A stretch of 62,980 bases of DNA from Pedosphaera parvula Ellin514. Lineage in GTDB: Bacteria; Verrucomicrobiota; Verrucomicrobiia; Limisphaerales; Pedosphaeraceae. Below, one piece after another: positions 1-9,639 of this stretch. The DNA is taken from contig NZ_ABOX02000044.1 in the NCBI RefSeq assembly GCF_000172555.1, positions 1 to 62,980 of the forward strand, read 5' to 3'. The translations under genes were made by a program, and so were the position numbers. Position 1 is the stretch's first letter. Each line of letters starts with the position of its first letter. Below the pieces are notes generated by a model that was not told the DNA's origin, did not search any database, and was given only the letters and a program-made list of their open reading frames with translations.

Positions 1-16
1 GATAAAATCCTCTCGA

Positions 17-1324
17 ATGTTCAAATCCCTGCTTCTGGCCGGCCTGCTCGCCGGGCCGCTGCTGGCCCTTAACACCATGGCCCAGTCTCGGGAAGACATC
101 CATTGGGGCCCGCTGGACGTCTACAGTGACGACAGCGGCAACCAATACGCTTATTGGGATGATCCGAACAACTGGGGCGGCTTTGTCGTGCCCAGCGTTT
201 ATGACACAAATCAGGTCAACACTTATTACAATGCCGCATTTGACAGTGAAATTGTTACTTGTCTCGTAACCAACAACGCTGAAGTCGGCCAGCTGATGGC
301 AGGCTTCGGAGGAGGCGGAACGCTGGTGATCACCAATGGTGCCCACTTTCGGGCGGGGTTTTCGTATGGAGGACAGTGGACTGGAATAGGCTTTGTGCAT
401 GGACCTGGGACTCTGATTATTGGTCCGGGCAGCGACTTCACTTGCGCTTCACATCTCTGGGTGGGACAGGGAACCGCCAACCAAGGCACGGTGATCATTA
501 ACGGCGGCACGATTCATATTCCAAGTGGGCAGTTGGGCGTGAGTTGGAATGGAATCGGTGGCACCAACTATATTACCATCACCAACGGCGGTGCATTATA
601 CATGTCGCAATGGTCTCCCCAAACGCTTGGCGCGCCTGGCAGTGGCGCCGCAAACATTGGTATCATGGACATCGGAGCCAACTCCCAGGTGGTGATCACA
701 AACAATCAATTAGGTTTTATGAATACCTTGATAACGAATGGCCAGCTCATCGCTTTCGGCGGTCTGGGCACAATCTCTGCGGTCTATAATCCGTCGGCTA
801 ACATCACTGTCCTTACAGGTCTTGCACCCTCTGGCAGCGATACGCCAGTATTCAGCGTTCAACCTACAAATTCGATTGTTTTGTTAGGCGGCACGGCCAC
901 TTTAAGAGCGGCTGCCTCGCCCGCAACCGGCTATCAATGGATGTTTAATTCCGCGCCCCTCGCGGACAGCGGCGGGGTTTCCGGCTCGCATTCCGCCACT
1001 CTGACCATTTCAAATTTCAATGCTGCCCAGGCTGGGGTCTATTCCGTGGTGGCTACCAACGGGAGTCCTGTCAGTCAGAACGATCGTAATTATGCCTCGA
1101 GCCAGGGAGTCTCAGTGTCTGCCGAGTCGTTCAGCCTATATCCCGTCATCACAATTAACGGCATTAACGGCAACACGTATGCAGTTCAATATACCACCTC
1201 CCTGACGCCGCCAGTGACTTGGACTACGTTATCGACGACCACGGTCGGTACCGGCCCGGCGTACATTGTCGATCCCGCGACGCCGATGGGCATCAAGCGG
1301 TTTTATCGGGTGATTCTGCAATAA
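17..1324 (+). CDS. Exported Ig-like/beta-helix-like protein with shared C-terminal module
   Basis: Exported structural protein of unknown role. Residues 1-24 form a Sec signal peptide (one Lys, then a Leu/Ala/Gly core ending in A-Q-S). Residues about 90-260 are rich in short G-G-T-L-V-I-T-N-G type strands, which suggests a beta-helix or the autotransporter-associated strand repeats common in Verrucomicrobiota. An Ig-like domain follows at about 276-350 (Y-Q-W near its middle, then D-S-G-G and A-G-V-Y-S-V-V-A). The last 60 residues carry the T-S-L...W...F-Y-R-V tail shared with five other proteins here. The start lies at the window edge, so upstream signals cannot be judged. A strong stem-loop follows the stop. 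No catalytic motif is visible; adhesion or matrix roles are only inferred. Confidence 0.75.
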   Translation: MFKSLLLAGLLAGPLLALNTMAQSREDIHWGPLDVYSDDSGNQYAYWDDPNNWGGFVVPSVYDTNQVNTYYNAAFDSEIVTCLVTNNAEVGQLMAGFGGGGTLVITNGAHFRAGFSYGGQWTGIGFVHGPGTLIIGPGSDFTCASHLWVGQGTANQGTVIINGGTIHIPSGQLGVSWNGIGGTNYITITNGGALYMSQWSPQTLGAPGSGAANIGIMDIGANSQVVITNNQLGFMNTLITNGQLIAFGGLGTISAVYNPSANITVLTGLAPSGSDTPVFSVQPTNSIVLLGGTATLRAAASPATGYQWMFNSAPLADSGGVSGSHSATLTISNFNAAQAGVYSVVATNGSPVSQNDRNYASSQGVSVSAESFSLYPVITINGINGNTYAVQYTTSLTPPVTWTTLSTTTVGTGPAYIVDPATPMGIKRFYRVILQ

Positions 1325-1338
1325 TTACGCGAGCGTTG

Positions 1339-1377
1339 GGGCGACGAGGGATAAGGTTCTTAATTCCCTCGTCGCCC
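1339..1377. terminator. Perfect 13-bp stem-loop after the first gene
   Basis: The arms at 1339-1351 (GGGCGACGAGGGA) and 1365-1377 are exact reverse complements. The loop contains a second small TAAG/CTTA stem. It starts 14 bases after the stop codon of the first gene. There is no T-run, so this is either a terminator working from either strand or an mRNA 3'-end stabiliser. Confidence 0.6.
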
Positions 1378-1526
1378 GTCCCAAACGAGCAGGAAGCCCG
1401 GCGGGGCCGGGTGAATTGCCGTTTGTGCGCCACCGAAGGGCGCTTTTGCCGCCGACCTTCGCCTCCAAAAATTGACGCGGCTGAAATTGCGTTGCCTCTT
1501 CCTGAGCGAAACACTGAGCTCTTCTT

Positions 1527-4500
1527 ATGACGTACGATAGATATCCCGCTGACCTCCGCCAACGTGTCACTTTGTCGCGCAGACTATTTTGCATTGCCGT
1601 CATGCTGAGCGCTCTTCTCGGAATCAGCAGCACTGTTCAAACATTGAAAGCGGCCAGTCCACCCGGTGATGTCGTCGGCAAAGTAACCGTTGGCTACCAG
1701 GGTTGGTTTTCGTGCGCCGGCGATGGTGCGCCCATCGGCGGATGGTGGCATTACAGCGGAGGCGCCTATCCGACACCGAACACCCTGAGCAATGGTATTC
1801 ATTGTTGGCCGGATGTGCGGCAGTTTGAAAACGTGTATCAAACCGGTTTTACCAATTTTGGAAACGGCCAACCGGCAACGTTGTTTTCTTCCTACGACCA
1901 ACAAACGGTCAACACCCATTTCCGATGGATGGCAGAGAATGGAATCAATACGGCTGCTCTGCAGCGGTTCAATCCCTTTAGTGGAGAAGGCCTGACGCGG
2001 GACGCGATGGCGGTCAAAGTAAAAATCGCTGCAGAAAGCTACGGTCGGAAATTTTACATCATGTATGACGCCACCGGCTGGCTCAACGTTGATACCGAAA
2101 TCAAAACCGACTGGACGAACAAGATGGCGGCACTGACAGCGTCGCCAGCTTACGCACGCCAAAGCGGCAAGCCCGTGGTGTGTATTTGGGGGCTGGGCAT
2201 GAATGACCAAAATCACCCGTTCACGCCGGATGTATGTCTGGATATTGTTAATTGGTTCAAGAGCCAGGGATGCTATGTGATCGGCGGCACAAGACGCGAC
2301 TGGCGGACAGTGGATCCAACCTATCTGCCATTTTATAACGCATTGAACATGATATCCCCGTGGATGATTGGTTACATCGGCAGCGTATCGGGAGCTGACG
2401 GCGCGTATGCGAACTTTTGGGTGCCGGACCAGGCTTACTGCAACGCGAATGGTATCGATTACCAGCCTTGCGTGTTGCCCGGAGATGTGCTGGCAGCGGG
2501 CCAGAGGGTGCATGGGAACCTCGAATGGGAAATGTTTTACAATGCGACCAGACTGGCTTGTCAGGGCATTTACATTTCCATGTTCGACGAATTCAATGAG
2601 GGAAATCAAATTGCCTGCACGGCCGAAAATGCCTCCATGTCTCCGTCCGGATATTCCTCACTTTACCCGACACTGGATCAGGATGGCACTGCCTGCTCGT
2701 CCGATTACTATTTAAGACTTACCGGCGACGGCAATCGGATGTTTAAGGGAATAACATCATTGACCTCCGTCAGGCCAACAGTCCCGGTGCTACCGGTGGT
2801 ATATCCTGCTGCGCCATTGAATTTGATTGGGAAGAGTAGAAATGGCCAGGCCGTCCTGAGCTGGAACGCAGTGACCGGCCCGGCGGATGTTTTAAGTTAC
2901 AATGTTAAACGGGCGACGGTGAGCGGAGGTCCTTACACGGCGGTGGCGACCAACGTGGGAAACGTCAGTTACGTCGATTCAGGCCTCAGTAACGGTGCAA
3001 CCTATTACTATGTTGTCAGCGCAGTAAATTCACTTGGGGAAAGTGCGGACTCCATTCAGGCTTCAGTGACGCCCACGGCTTTTTATAAAATCAATTCCGG
3101 CAGTGGAGCGGCAGGTTCGTTTACGGCAGACACCAACTACTCCGGCGGCAATAGTGGCGGTACGGGCACAGCGATTGATACGAGCGCGGTCACGAATCCA
3201 GCGCCACAAGCGGTTTATCAAACGGAACGATGGGGAAACAATATTTATACGTTTTCCGGTTTGCTCCCGGGAACCAACTACAAAGTAAGACTGCATTTCG
3301 CGGAAATCTTTTACACCGCAGCCGGGATACGTCAGTTCAATGTCTTTATCAATGGCATCGAAGTCCTTGCCAACTACGATATCTTTGCTGCCGCCGGAAC
3401 CAACTACAAAGCGGTCATCAAGGGATATACCATCCCCGCCAATGGCAGCGGACAAATTATCATTCAATACGTCAGCATTGCCGGGAAAGATAACGCCAAA
3501 TCCAGCGGCATTGAAGTTTTGCCAATAGACACCGCACTGCCTCCGGTTCCATCCGGTTTGGGGGCGACGACTGTTTCCAGCAGCCAGATCATGTTGAGCT
3601 GGACCACTTCCGCTACCGCGGACAGTTACAAATTGAAACGCGCAACTTCCAGTGGTGGTCCCTACACGACCATTGCCACGAATATTACCGGTTCGGCGTA
3701 CTGGGATAGTGAATTGGCTGCGAACACAACTTATTATTACGAAGTGTCAGCCGTGAACGGCAACGGGGAGGGCGGCAATAGCGTCGCGGCCGGCGCCGCA
3801 ACCCAGGCGTTGCCAGTCCCAGCGCCTCCGGTTGGATTGAATATTGTTAGCTCGAGCAATGGGCAGGTTGTTTTGACTTGGAACGGGTGCGGTTGGGCTG
3901 ACGGTTACAATGTGAAGCAGGCGACCAACAGTGGCGGGCCTTATACGATTATCGGCGCCAATGTTCCGGGCGTATTGTTTACAAATAGCAACCTGGCCAT
4001 TGGCGCGACTTATTATTTTGTGGTCTCGTCAACCAACACAGCCGGTGAGAGCGCCAATTCATCGGAAGCCTCCGTCACGCTTGGAAAGTTGAATCGCGCG
4101 GGATGGGGGGCTGCTGCTTCATCGAGCAACGTCATTGACCCTCCGACAAATGCGATTGATGGCGACATCGGCACGCGTTGGTCAACCGGCGCGGTTCAAA
4201 CGCCCGGTCAATGGTTCCAAGTGGACATGGGAACCACCAACATTTGCAACACGATCGTTATGGATTGCGGCAGTTCTTTGAACGATTATCCCCGCGGTTA
4301 TCAAGTCGTTGTTTCTCTGGACGGAACGCATTGGAGTAGCGTCGTTGCCACGGGTGCAGGCTCAGCTGTAATGCGAGTTACATTCACAGCACAGCCAGCC
4401 CGGTTCATCCGCGTGACTCAGACCGGCAGCGCTTCGGCAAATTGGTGGAGTATTGCTGAATTTAACGCGTATGGTGTCCCCGGAGCCCTGCCTGCGGCGC

Positions 4501-4964
4501 CAGGGGCAGTTGCGGCAATTCCCGGCGATGGGCTCGTCACTTTGACTTGGAATTCCAGTTTTGGGGCCACCGGTTACAATGTCCAGCAATCCACAACCAG
4601 CGGCGGTCCTTACGCCGTAACTGCCACAAACATCACTTCGCTCGCCTATACGAACTACAATCTCACCAATGGCACGCTATATTATTTGGTTGTGGTTCCT
4701 ATTAATTCGCTCGGTGCAGGGACGCCTTCTGTCGAAGTTGCCTCCCGGCCATATTCCACCGCGTTGACGGCCATTTCATCGGCAAGTGGGAGCGTGACTC
4801 TTTCCTGGGCAACCAACCTGCCGTTGACCCTTTATTCAACAACCAATCTCGCCACACCTAACTCTTGGATGATCGTGACCAATATGCCGACGAGCTCCAA
4901 TGGTCAATGGATTTTGACTCTGCCCACAGACACCGGGTCCGAGGGTTACTTCCGATTACAATGA
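1527..4964 (+). CDS. GH71/99-like glycoside hydrolase with Fn3, malectin-like and F5/8C modules
   Basis: Large exported carbohydrate-active protein (1145 aa). A signal segment lies at about 18-42. The catalytic-type domain at about 45-410 opens with V-G-K-V-T-V-G-Y-Q-G-W-F and contains F-D-E-F-N-E-G-N-Q near its end, the layout of GH71/99-like (endo-mannanase-type) proteins often labelled xylosidase/arabinosidase. It is followed by Fn3 (425-515), a malectin-like domain (518-670), two Fn3 (675-850), an F5/8 type C/CBM32-like domain (855-985; D-G-D-I-G-T-R-W-S), a fourth Fn3 (987-1078) and the shared C-terminal tail ending in Y-F-R-L-Q. The modules suggest polysaccharide binding outside the cell; the substrate cannot be read from the sequence. 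The gene converges with the LRR gene downstream. Confidence 0.85.
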   Translation: MTYDRYPADLRQRVTLSRRLFCIAVMLSALLGISSTVQTLKAASPPGDVVGKVTVGYQGWFSCAGDGAPIGGWWHYSGGAYPTPNTLSNGIHCWPDVRQFENVYQTGFTNFGNGQPATLFSSYDQQTVNTHFRWMAENGINTAALQRFNPFSGEGLTRDAMAVKVKIAAESYGRKFYIMYDATGWLNVDTEIKTDWTNKMAALTASPAYARQSGKPVVCIWGLGMNDQNHPFTPDVCLDIVNWFKSQGCYVIGGTRRDWRTVDPTYLPFYNALNMISPWMIGYIGSVSGADGAYANFWVPDQAYCNANGIDYQPCVLPGDVLAAGQRVHGNLEWEMFYNATRLACQGIYISMFDEFNEGNQIACTAENASMSPSGYSSLYPTLDQDGTACSSDYYLRLTGDGNRMFKGITSLTSVRPTVPVLPVVYPAAPLNLIGKSRNGQAVLSWNAVTGPADVLSYNVKRATVSGGPYTAVATNVGNVSYVDSGLSNGATYYYVVSAVNSLGESADSIQASVTPTAFYKINSGSGAAGSFTADTNYSGGNSGGTGTAIDTSAVTNPAPQAVYQTERWGNNIYTFSGLLPGTNYKVRLHFAEIFYTAAGIRQFNVFINGIEVLANYDIFAAAGTNYKAVIKGYTIPANGSGQIIIQYVSIAGKDNAKSSGIEVLPIDTALPPVPSGLGATTVSSSQIMLSWTTSATADSYKLKRATSSGGPYTTIATNITGSAYWDSELAANTTYYYEVSAVNGNGEGGNSVAAGAATQALPVPAPPVGLNIVSSSNGQVVLTWNGCGWADGYNVKQATNSGGPYTIIGANVPGVLFTNSNLAIGATYYFVVSSTNTAGESANSSEASVTLGKLNRAGWGAAASSSNVIDPPTNAIDGDIGTRWSTGAVQTPGQWFQVDMGTTNICNTIVMDCGSSLNDYPRGYQVVVSLDGTHWSSVVATGAGSAVMRVTFTAQPARFIRVTQTGSASANWWSIAEFNAYGVPGALPAAPGAVAAIPGDGLVTLTWNSSFGATGYNVQQSTTSGGPYAVTATNITSLAYTNYNLTNGTLYYLVVVPINSLGAGTPSVEVASRPYSTALTAISSASGSVTLSWATNLPLTLYSTTNLATPNSWMIVTNMPTSSNGQWILTLPTDTGSEGYFRLQ

Positions 4965-4979
4965 ACCTCCACTCGCTGG

Positions 4980-5150
4980 TCAGTCGAGCGAGCCCTCGAC
5001 CTCGGCGTCAATCTCATCGACAGCACCCCCCGATACGGATACCCCGAGCGCTGGAGCGAGCAATACATAGGACGCGTTATGCAAAAGCGCCGCAACGACG
5101 TCTCCGAAACCCGCCCCAGGAACATCGATTTATCATCGGACAACGGGTAA
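4980..5150 (+). pseudogene. Remnant of an aldo/keto reductase gene
   Basis: In the same frame as the gene before it, directly after that stop codon, the DNA reads E-R-A-L-D-L-G-V-N-L-I-D-S-T-P-R-Y-G-Y, then S-E-Q-Y-I-G-R-V-M and R-R-N-D-V. This matches the conserved N-terminal part of aldo/keto reductases (A-L-D-L-G-V-N-x-I-D-T-A-x-x-Y-G, then S-E-x-x-I-G and R-R-x-x-V). Only about 40 recognisable codons remain (4986-5105), the N-terminus and the rest of the barrel are missing, and the frame closes at 5148-5150. It is a decayed fragment between two exported-protein genes and unlikely to be expressed. Confidence 0.6.
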
Positions 5151-5185
5151 ACTACCATGCAGCCGACGCCTTAATTTAACGTGCT

Positions 5186-6916
5186 TTAGGGCGAACGGAA
5201 TCGGAAGTAACGAATGGAATAATTTGTCCACTGGGCATCGCTAATGTAAACAGATCCGTTGGTAAGGTTGAAGCTTTTCAGGCCGATCCACGCCGGACTC
5301 GATAGGTTAGTACACACCTCGACAACAACTGGGATGTTCATCGTCCCTTTGATGGTAAAACCGAAAGAATTACTCTGCACTCCGAAAGTCGAGTCGGCGG
5401 TATCTGCCGATGGATTCCAGAGTAGTGTCGGCCGCGCGCCGAATGTTACACCCCACCCAGTTGTTCCCGGCGTGAAATACACGGTTGCGACATTCGCTCC
5501 GACGAAGACGCTGCTGCCAAGAGTGGGAGGACCGCCTTCGAAGAATACGCCCTTCAAGTTGCCGCAGGAAGAAAAAGCCGCCAAGTCAATGTTGGTGACG
5601 CTTGCCGGGATAAAAATATTTTGAAGGTTGTTACAAAACGAAAAGGTGCCCGACTGAATCGTTGTGAGCCGGGGAAGCACGACGCCGGACAACGTGCTGC
5701 AGCCGTAAAATGCGTTGTTGCCGATGTTCGTGACACCGGCAGGTATACTTACTCTAGTGAGTCCGCGCGCGCCGGAAAACGCCGAGTTTCCAATGGAGGT
5801 CACTGTCTGCGGGATGACGTAACTGCCCAATTTCGCCGCAGGGAATTGCAGAAGCGTTTTTTCGCTTTTGTCGAGCAAAACCCCATCCACGCTACTGAAA
5901 CTGCTGTTGAGCGGATCGACTGTGAACGATGCCAGCGCAGCGCATTGCCCGAAAGTTGCAACACCTATGTTTATGACGCTCGCCGGCAGGACGATGTTCG
6001 TTAACTTGCTGGAAAATTGAAACGCATAATCGCCGATGAATGCAAGATTCGTTGGAAACGCCGGACTCGACAGGTTTGTGCAATTGTAAAACGCGCCGTT
6101 ACCGATTCGAACCAGACCATCGGGAAACACGACATTGGTGAGCTTGTAGCAATACTGGAATGCATCGTTCCCAATGTTTGTCACAGTCACTGGCACCGTG
6201 TAGTTGCCGGATTTTCCGGCGGGCCAAACAATAAGTGTCGTTTGATCATGATCAAACAGAGCGCCATTCAAAGTAGAAAACGATCCATTCAGCAGATCAA
6301 CCGTGATGGTTGTGAGATTGGTGCAAAGATAGAACGGTTGAACTCCCAAAGTGCTGACGCCCGTGCCAATATTGATATTCGTGAGCCGATAGCAGTACCC
6401 AAATGCGATTGCTCCAATATTTGTGACTGTGTCGGGAATGTTGATACTCGGAAGATTAGTGCAGTTCTGAAAACACCAAACGCCTATGTCGCGAACGCCA
6501 TTGCCCAGACCGATATTTGTGATGCCGGTGCAGTCGGTGAATGCCGATGTCCCAATCGAAGCAACAGTGTCGGGTATCACCACGTTTTTCACGGCGGTGT
6601 TCCCGTAGAATGCACGATCAGCGAGGCTCGTCACTGGCAGGCTGTTGATTGAACCCGGAACGGTCACAAGCCCGCCTGATCCGACATAGCCTGTAATCGA
6701 CACGGTGGACCCGTCCGTTGAAAACAGCCAGTCCCCGGATTGGTCGGCGTTGGTCACTCTTGAACACGTGAAGATCATTAGGCCGGTCACAAGTGCGACT
6801 AATTGAGTTCGGTATCGGAATGAAACCCTCCATTTGATCAACCCACACCTTGGTTCATTTTTGTTCAAACGGGGGTCGGTTCCCGCGTTGGTTCCTAATA
6901 TCGAAATATTTCTCAT
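5186..6916 (-). CDS. BspA-type leucine-rich repeat exported protein
   Basis: Exported protein of about 20 LRR_5 (BspA/treponemal type) repeats of roughly 23 residues, each of the form L-T-N-V-V-F-P-D-G-L-V-R-I-G-N-G-A-F-Y-N-C. Such proteins act in adhesion or protein binding at the cell surface. A hydrophobic export segment lies at about 38-58. A TTG at residue 26 (6841) is preceded by AAGGTG and would give a more usual signal-peptide length, so the true start may be there. The C-terminal 60 residues (C-T-N-L...W...Y-F-R-F) resemble the tail shared with its neighbours. The family is clear; the ligand is unknown. Confidence 0.85.
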   Translation of the reverse strand: MRNISILGTNAGTDPRLNKNEPRCGLIKWRVSFRYRTQLVALVTGLMIFTCSRVTNADQSGDWLFSTDGSTVSITGYVGSGGLVTVPGSINSLPVTSLADRAFYGNTAVKNVVIPDTVASIGTSAFTDCTGITNIGLGNGVRDIGVWCFQNCTNLPSINIPDTVTNIGAIAFGYCYRLTNINIGTGVSTLGVQPFYLCTNLTTITVDLLNGSFSTLNGALFDHDQTTLIVWPAGKSGNYTVPVTVTNIGNDAFQYCYKLTNVVFPDGLVRIGNGAFYNCTNLSSPAFPTNLAFIGDYAFQFSSKLTNIVLPASVINIGVATFGQCAALASFTVDPLNSSFSSVDGVLLDKSEKTLLQFPAAKLGSYVIPQTVTSIGNSAFSGARGLTRVSIPAGVTNIGNNAFYGCSTLSGVVLPRLTTIQSGTFSFCNNLQNIFIPASVTNIDLAAFSSCGNLKGVFFEGGPPTLGSSVFVGANVATVYFTPGTTGWGVTFGARPTLLWNPSADTADSTFGVQSNSFGFTIKGTMNIPVVVEVCTNLSSPAWIGLKSFNLTNGSVYISDAQWTNYSIRYFRFRSP

Positions 6917-7263
6917 TGTTCCTCACTGACGTCGAGCATATGGAATTAAACGGGCAATTCCAACTCCTTCGCGCTAAACAGTGCAATGTATTTACGAAAA
7001 AGGCATTGGGTCAAGATTTCTTTCTGTCTCTTACTCCTGCCAGGGAGCAGACTTTTCATACCATAAGCAGTTGAGAGCCGAGGATAGAATCCCTTTGACT
7101 TTGTATCTTCGTGGTGACTCCTCGATCCTCAACGATTTTCCATCCAGAATTTTTCGCCGAGGACAAGCTGATTTGGGCTCGTAACACATTAGACGATTTT
7201 AGCGATCGGCGTTAGGTTATAAAGTTGCCGGAAAGGAAGCACCGTCAAACATTTGGAGGATGT
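6917..7263. other. Intergenic region, no gene recognised
   Basis: This 347-base stretch lies between two divergently read exported-protein genes and should hold both promoters. The only clear signal is a TTGGAGGA ribosome-binding site at 7253-7260 for the downstream gene. I see no RNA gene or repeat here. Confidence 0.4.
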
Positions 7264-7620
7264 ATGAGAAAGGAAAAACTGATTGCTCTGGCTGCTGCCT
7301 GCGTGATGGCCGCAGGGATTGTCGGCACAGAGGCCCAGCCATCGGTACAACTCAACTTTGGAAATCCCGGCTCGCCTTTCGCGCCCAATACAATGTTAGT
7401 AGCACCCACTATGCCGCCGCCTCTCTGGAGACAGCCACATCCGATGGCCCCCGGGCCGGGGTTCGTGTGGGTGGACGGTACTTGGGCATGGAACGGAAGC
7501 GCATGGGTGTGGGTTCCCGGAACCTGGGCGCGACCGCCGTTTCCCAGGGCCAGGTGGGCTCCCGGCCACTGGGACCGCCGGCGTGGGGGCTCTCAGTGGG
7601 TTGGCGGACGTTGGCGATAA
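7264..7620 (+). CDS. Small exported W-x-P-G repeat protein
   Basis: 118-aa exported protein of unknown function. The ATG at 7264 is chosen because TTGGAGGA ends four bases upstream and the reading then begins M-R-K-E-K-L with an Ala-rich signal peptide (to about residue 25, ending T-E-A-Q). The second half is Trp/Gly/Pro-rich: V-W-V-D-G-T-W, W-V-W-V-P-G-T-W, W-A-P-G-H-W, Q-W-V-G-G-R-W. This spacing resembles the YXWXPG-type repeats found in many small exported bacterial proteins. It is a single-gene unit followed by repeat copy A1. No function is assigned. Confidence 0.7.
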   Translation: MRKEKLIALAAACVMAAGIVGTEAQPSVQLNFGNPGSPFAPNTMLVAPTMPPPLWRQPHPMAPGPGFVWVDGTWAWNGSAWVWVPGTWARPPFPRARWAPGHWDRRRGGSQWVGGRWR

Positions 7621-7665
7621 GAATCAGGCCGTGTGTGCCGGGTTTCGTCCGAGTTTGAAAACGGT

Positions 7666-7810
7666 CGGTCCTGGTTATTTACACAATCACAAATTGCAAA
7701 CGCTGGCGGAAAAATAATTCGATCCCTTGCTCACCTTTCCTGACCTCAATTCGCTTCGGTTCACAATTCTTCGCGAGATCGCAGCGAACCCGGACGCTAC
7801 ACCGCGTTTA
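7666..7810 (+). repeat. Intergenic repeat A, copy 1
   Basis: First of a family of direct repeats, all read on the plus strand. The core begins GGTCCTGGTTATTTACACAA, continues CACAAATTGCAAACGCTGGC and then GGAAAAATAATTCGATCCC, followed by a longer arm (to CACCGCGTTTA) shared with copy 7. It lies just 3' of the FAD oxidase gene, whose stop is at 7819. Confidence 0.75.
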
Positions 7811-7818
7811 GCCTCGCA

Positions 7819-9198
7819 TCAGGCGGGCTTGATGTTCTGGTTCACGCGGAAGAAGTTGGTCGGATCGTAATTCTTCTTGATCGCGACCAGCCGGTCGTAG
7901 TTATCGCCGTAGGTGGCGCGGATGCGGTCCTCGCCCTCTTCCATCATGAAATTGAGATAGGCGCCCTTTAGATTGTATGGATGCAGGGCCTCCCAGTATC
8001 CTTTGGCCCAGGCCTTGAGCGCCTGCGCATTCGCAGGGTTGGGATCGATGCCACAAATGACCATGGACCAGGTCGCGTCCCTGCAGTTCCACGCGGTTTC
8101 ATGTCGTTTCACCTCGTGGACCGCGCCGTCTATCGGATAGATATGCGCGAGCGAAGCCTCCGTCGGCGCCTTGGTGGTGTGCTCGATGTGCAGCTCGATG
8201 GCGCGGTCAGACAACTCCTTGATGAAGTCACCTTTCCAGTACCACTGCATGCCCTTCGGGAGCAGGGGGTCAAACAGGCTTTGCAGGGCCGGGAACGGCA
8301 TGGGCCCCATCAAGTCGAGCATGGGTGGCGGCAGCTCTTGGCGAATGGGTTTGACTGCCTCTTCCGCCTTCTCCATCGGCCCAGTGTAGCAACCAACCAG
8401 GCCACAGGTCTTCTTTCCCCAGTTGGCCTTGGGGAACGGGTCCACCGAGGGCATAGTTCCCAAATTCACGAACACGCTCAGGTCCAAAGGAGTCTGCGGC
8501 AGAAACTGCCGGTACCACTTCATCACCCGCGGCGCGTCTTTCAGTTCCCAGAAGATGGGGCCCCCATAGACTATGCTGACAGGATGAGCTCTGTAGAGGA
8601 AGCTCGTCACGACGCCGAAATTTCCCCCTCCGCCCCGCAATGCCCAGAAGAGATCTTCGTGCTCCTTCGCGCTGGCGGTCACCAGCCTCCCGTCGGCCAG
8701 CACGACATCCGCCTCCAGCAGGTTGTCAATCGTCAATCCGTATTTTCGCGTGAGGTACCCATGGCCGCCGCCAAGCGTAAGGCCTGCAATGCCGGTCGTT
8801 GAGACGATGCCCGCGGGCACGGCTAATCCGAACGCGTGCGCGGCGTGTTCCACGTCGCCCTGCGTGCATCCGGCTTCGGCCCGTACAGTCCGGTTTTGCG
8901 GATCAACGCGCACACCCTTCATCAGGGAAAGGTCAATTACCAGCCCGTCATTGCAGCTCCCGAGTCCAGGCCCGTTGTGGCCTCCGCCCCGCAGCGCCGT
9001 TAGGAGATCATTCTCGCGAGCAAACCTCACGGCGGAAATAACATCAGCTACATCCGCGCAGCGGACGATCAGCAGCGGCCGTTTGTCAATCATGCCATTG
9101 TAGAGCCTGCGGGCTTCCTCGTACTGCGGGTCGCTACGCTGGATTAGTTCGCCGAGCAGCCCAGCCTTGAATTTATCAATCGTTGTGGTGTTTAACAT
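7819..9198 (-). CDS. FAD-linked oxidase with BBE domain
   Basis: Predicted cytosolic flavoprotein oxidase of the vanillyl-alcohol oxidase/berberine-bridge type (459 aa, normal for the family). The FAD-binding domain (about 40-210) has R-G-G-G-H-N-G with His74, the usual site of 8-alpha covalent FAD attachment, and L-T-L-G-G-G-H-G-Y-L-T-R-K-Y-G. The cysteine used for a second covalent bond in bicovalent members is replaced by Ser (A-G-I-V-S-T-T-G, about residue 133), so only one bond is expected. The C-terminus (N-Y-D-P-T-N-F-F-R-V-N-Q-N-I) is the BBE signature. The substrate is unknown; sugars or alcohols are typical. There is no signal peptide. The gene is bracketed by repeat copies A1 and A2. 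Confidence 0.88.
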   Translation of the reverse strand: MLNTTTIDKFKAGLLGELIQRSDPQYEEARRLYNGMIDKRPLLIVRCADVADVISAVRFARENDLLTALRGGGHNGPGLGSCNDGLVIDLSLMKGVRVDPQNRTVRAEAGCTQGDVEHAAHAFGLAVPAGIVSTTGIAGLTLGGGHGYLTRKYGLTIDNLLEADVVLADGRLVTASAKEHEDLFWALRGGGGNFGVVTSFLYRAHPVSIVYGGPIFWELKDAPRVMKWYRQFLPQTPLDLSVFVNLGTMPSVDPFPKANWGKKTCGLVGCYTGPMEKAEEAVKPIRQELPPPMLDLMGPMPFPALQSLFDPLLPKGMQWYWKGDFIKELSDRAIELHIEHTTKAPTEASLAHIYPIDGAVHEVKRHETAWNCRDATWSMVICGIDPNPANAQALKAWAKGYWEALHPYNLKGAYLNFMMEEGEDRIRATYGDNYDRLVAIKKNYDPTNFFRVNQNIKPA

Positions 9199-9243
9199 AA
9201 TAGTCTCCTGGCAGTTCTATGCATTCAATGCTTGTGATTCGAA

Positions 9244-9370
9244 AAGGGGTCCTTCCTCGTTGTTTACAATTAGCACAAATTTCAAATGCTGGCGGAAAAA
9301 ATAATTCTGCACTGCGTTTAGCTTTGACCCCATCCTCCAACTCAACGCGGAAATCCACCGTTTGCTTCAT
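9244..9370 (+). repeat. Intergenic repeat A, copy 2 (internal deletion)
   Basis: The core GGGGTCCTTCCTCGTTGTTTAC...CAAATTTCAAATGCTGGCGG is followed directly by the distal arm (CTGCGTTTAGC, CCCCATCCTCCA, CTCAACGCGGAAATCC). The roughly 90 bases present between them in copy 7 are missing. It lies upstream of the FAD oxidase start. Confidence 0.7.
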
Positions 9371-9639
9371 TCCTGAGCCTCCGAAATGCTGTGTTGTTGG
9401 CATATAACAACTTCTTTGGAACGAAAATGCTTCACCACCAAGGCCACAGTCCGATTCCGACCCTCGCCTCCAAAGTTCAGCCTTTGTGGTTGAATAATTT
9501 AGGAGAAATCGCGTTCGGCAACGCAATAAAAACCCGACCGACCAAATGGCGGAAGCGCATTCCTGCGCATTTAACATTGCGACCCATGAACGTCCGCGTA
9601 ACATGCCCCTAATTGCCAAATCCTAATGGCAGGACAATC

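Noticed and set aside
1584-2609. Long open frame (341 codons) on the minus strand inside the GH71/99-like gene
   Set aside because: It is antisense to a gene with clear domains, has odd composition (His/Arg/Cys-rich) and no family motif; a shadow frame.
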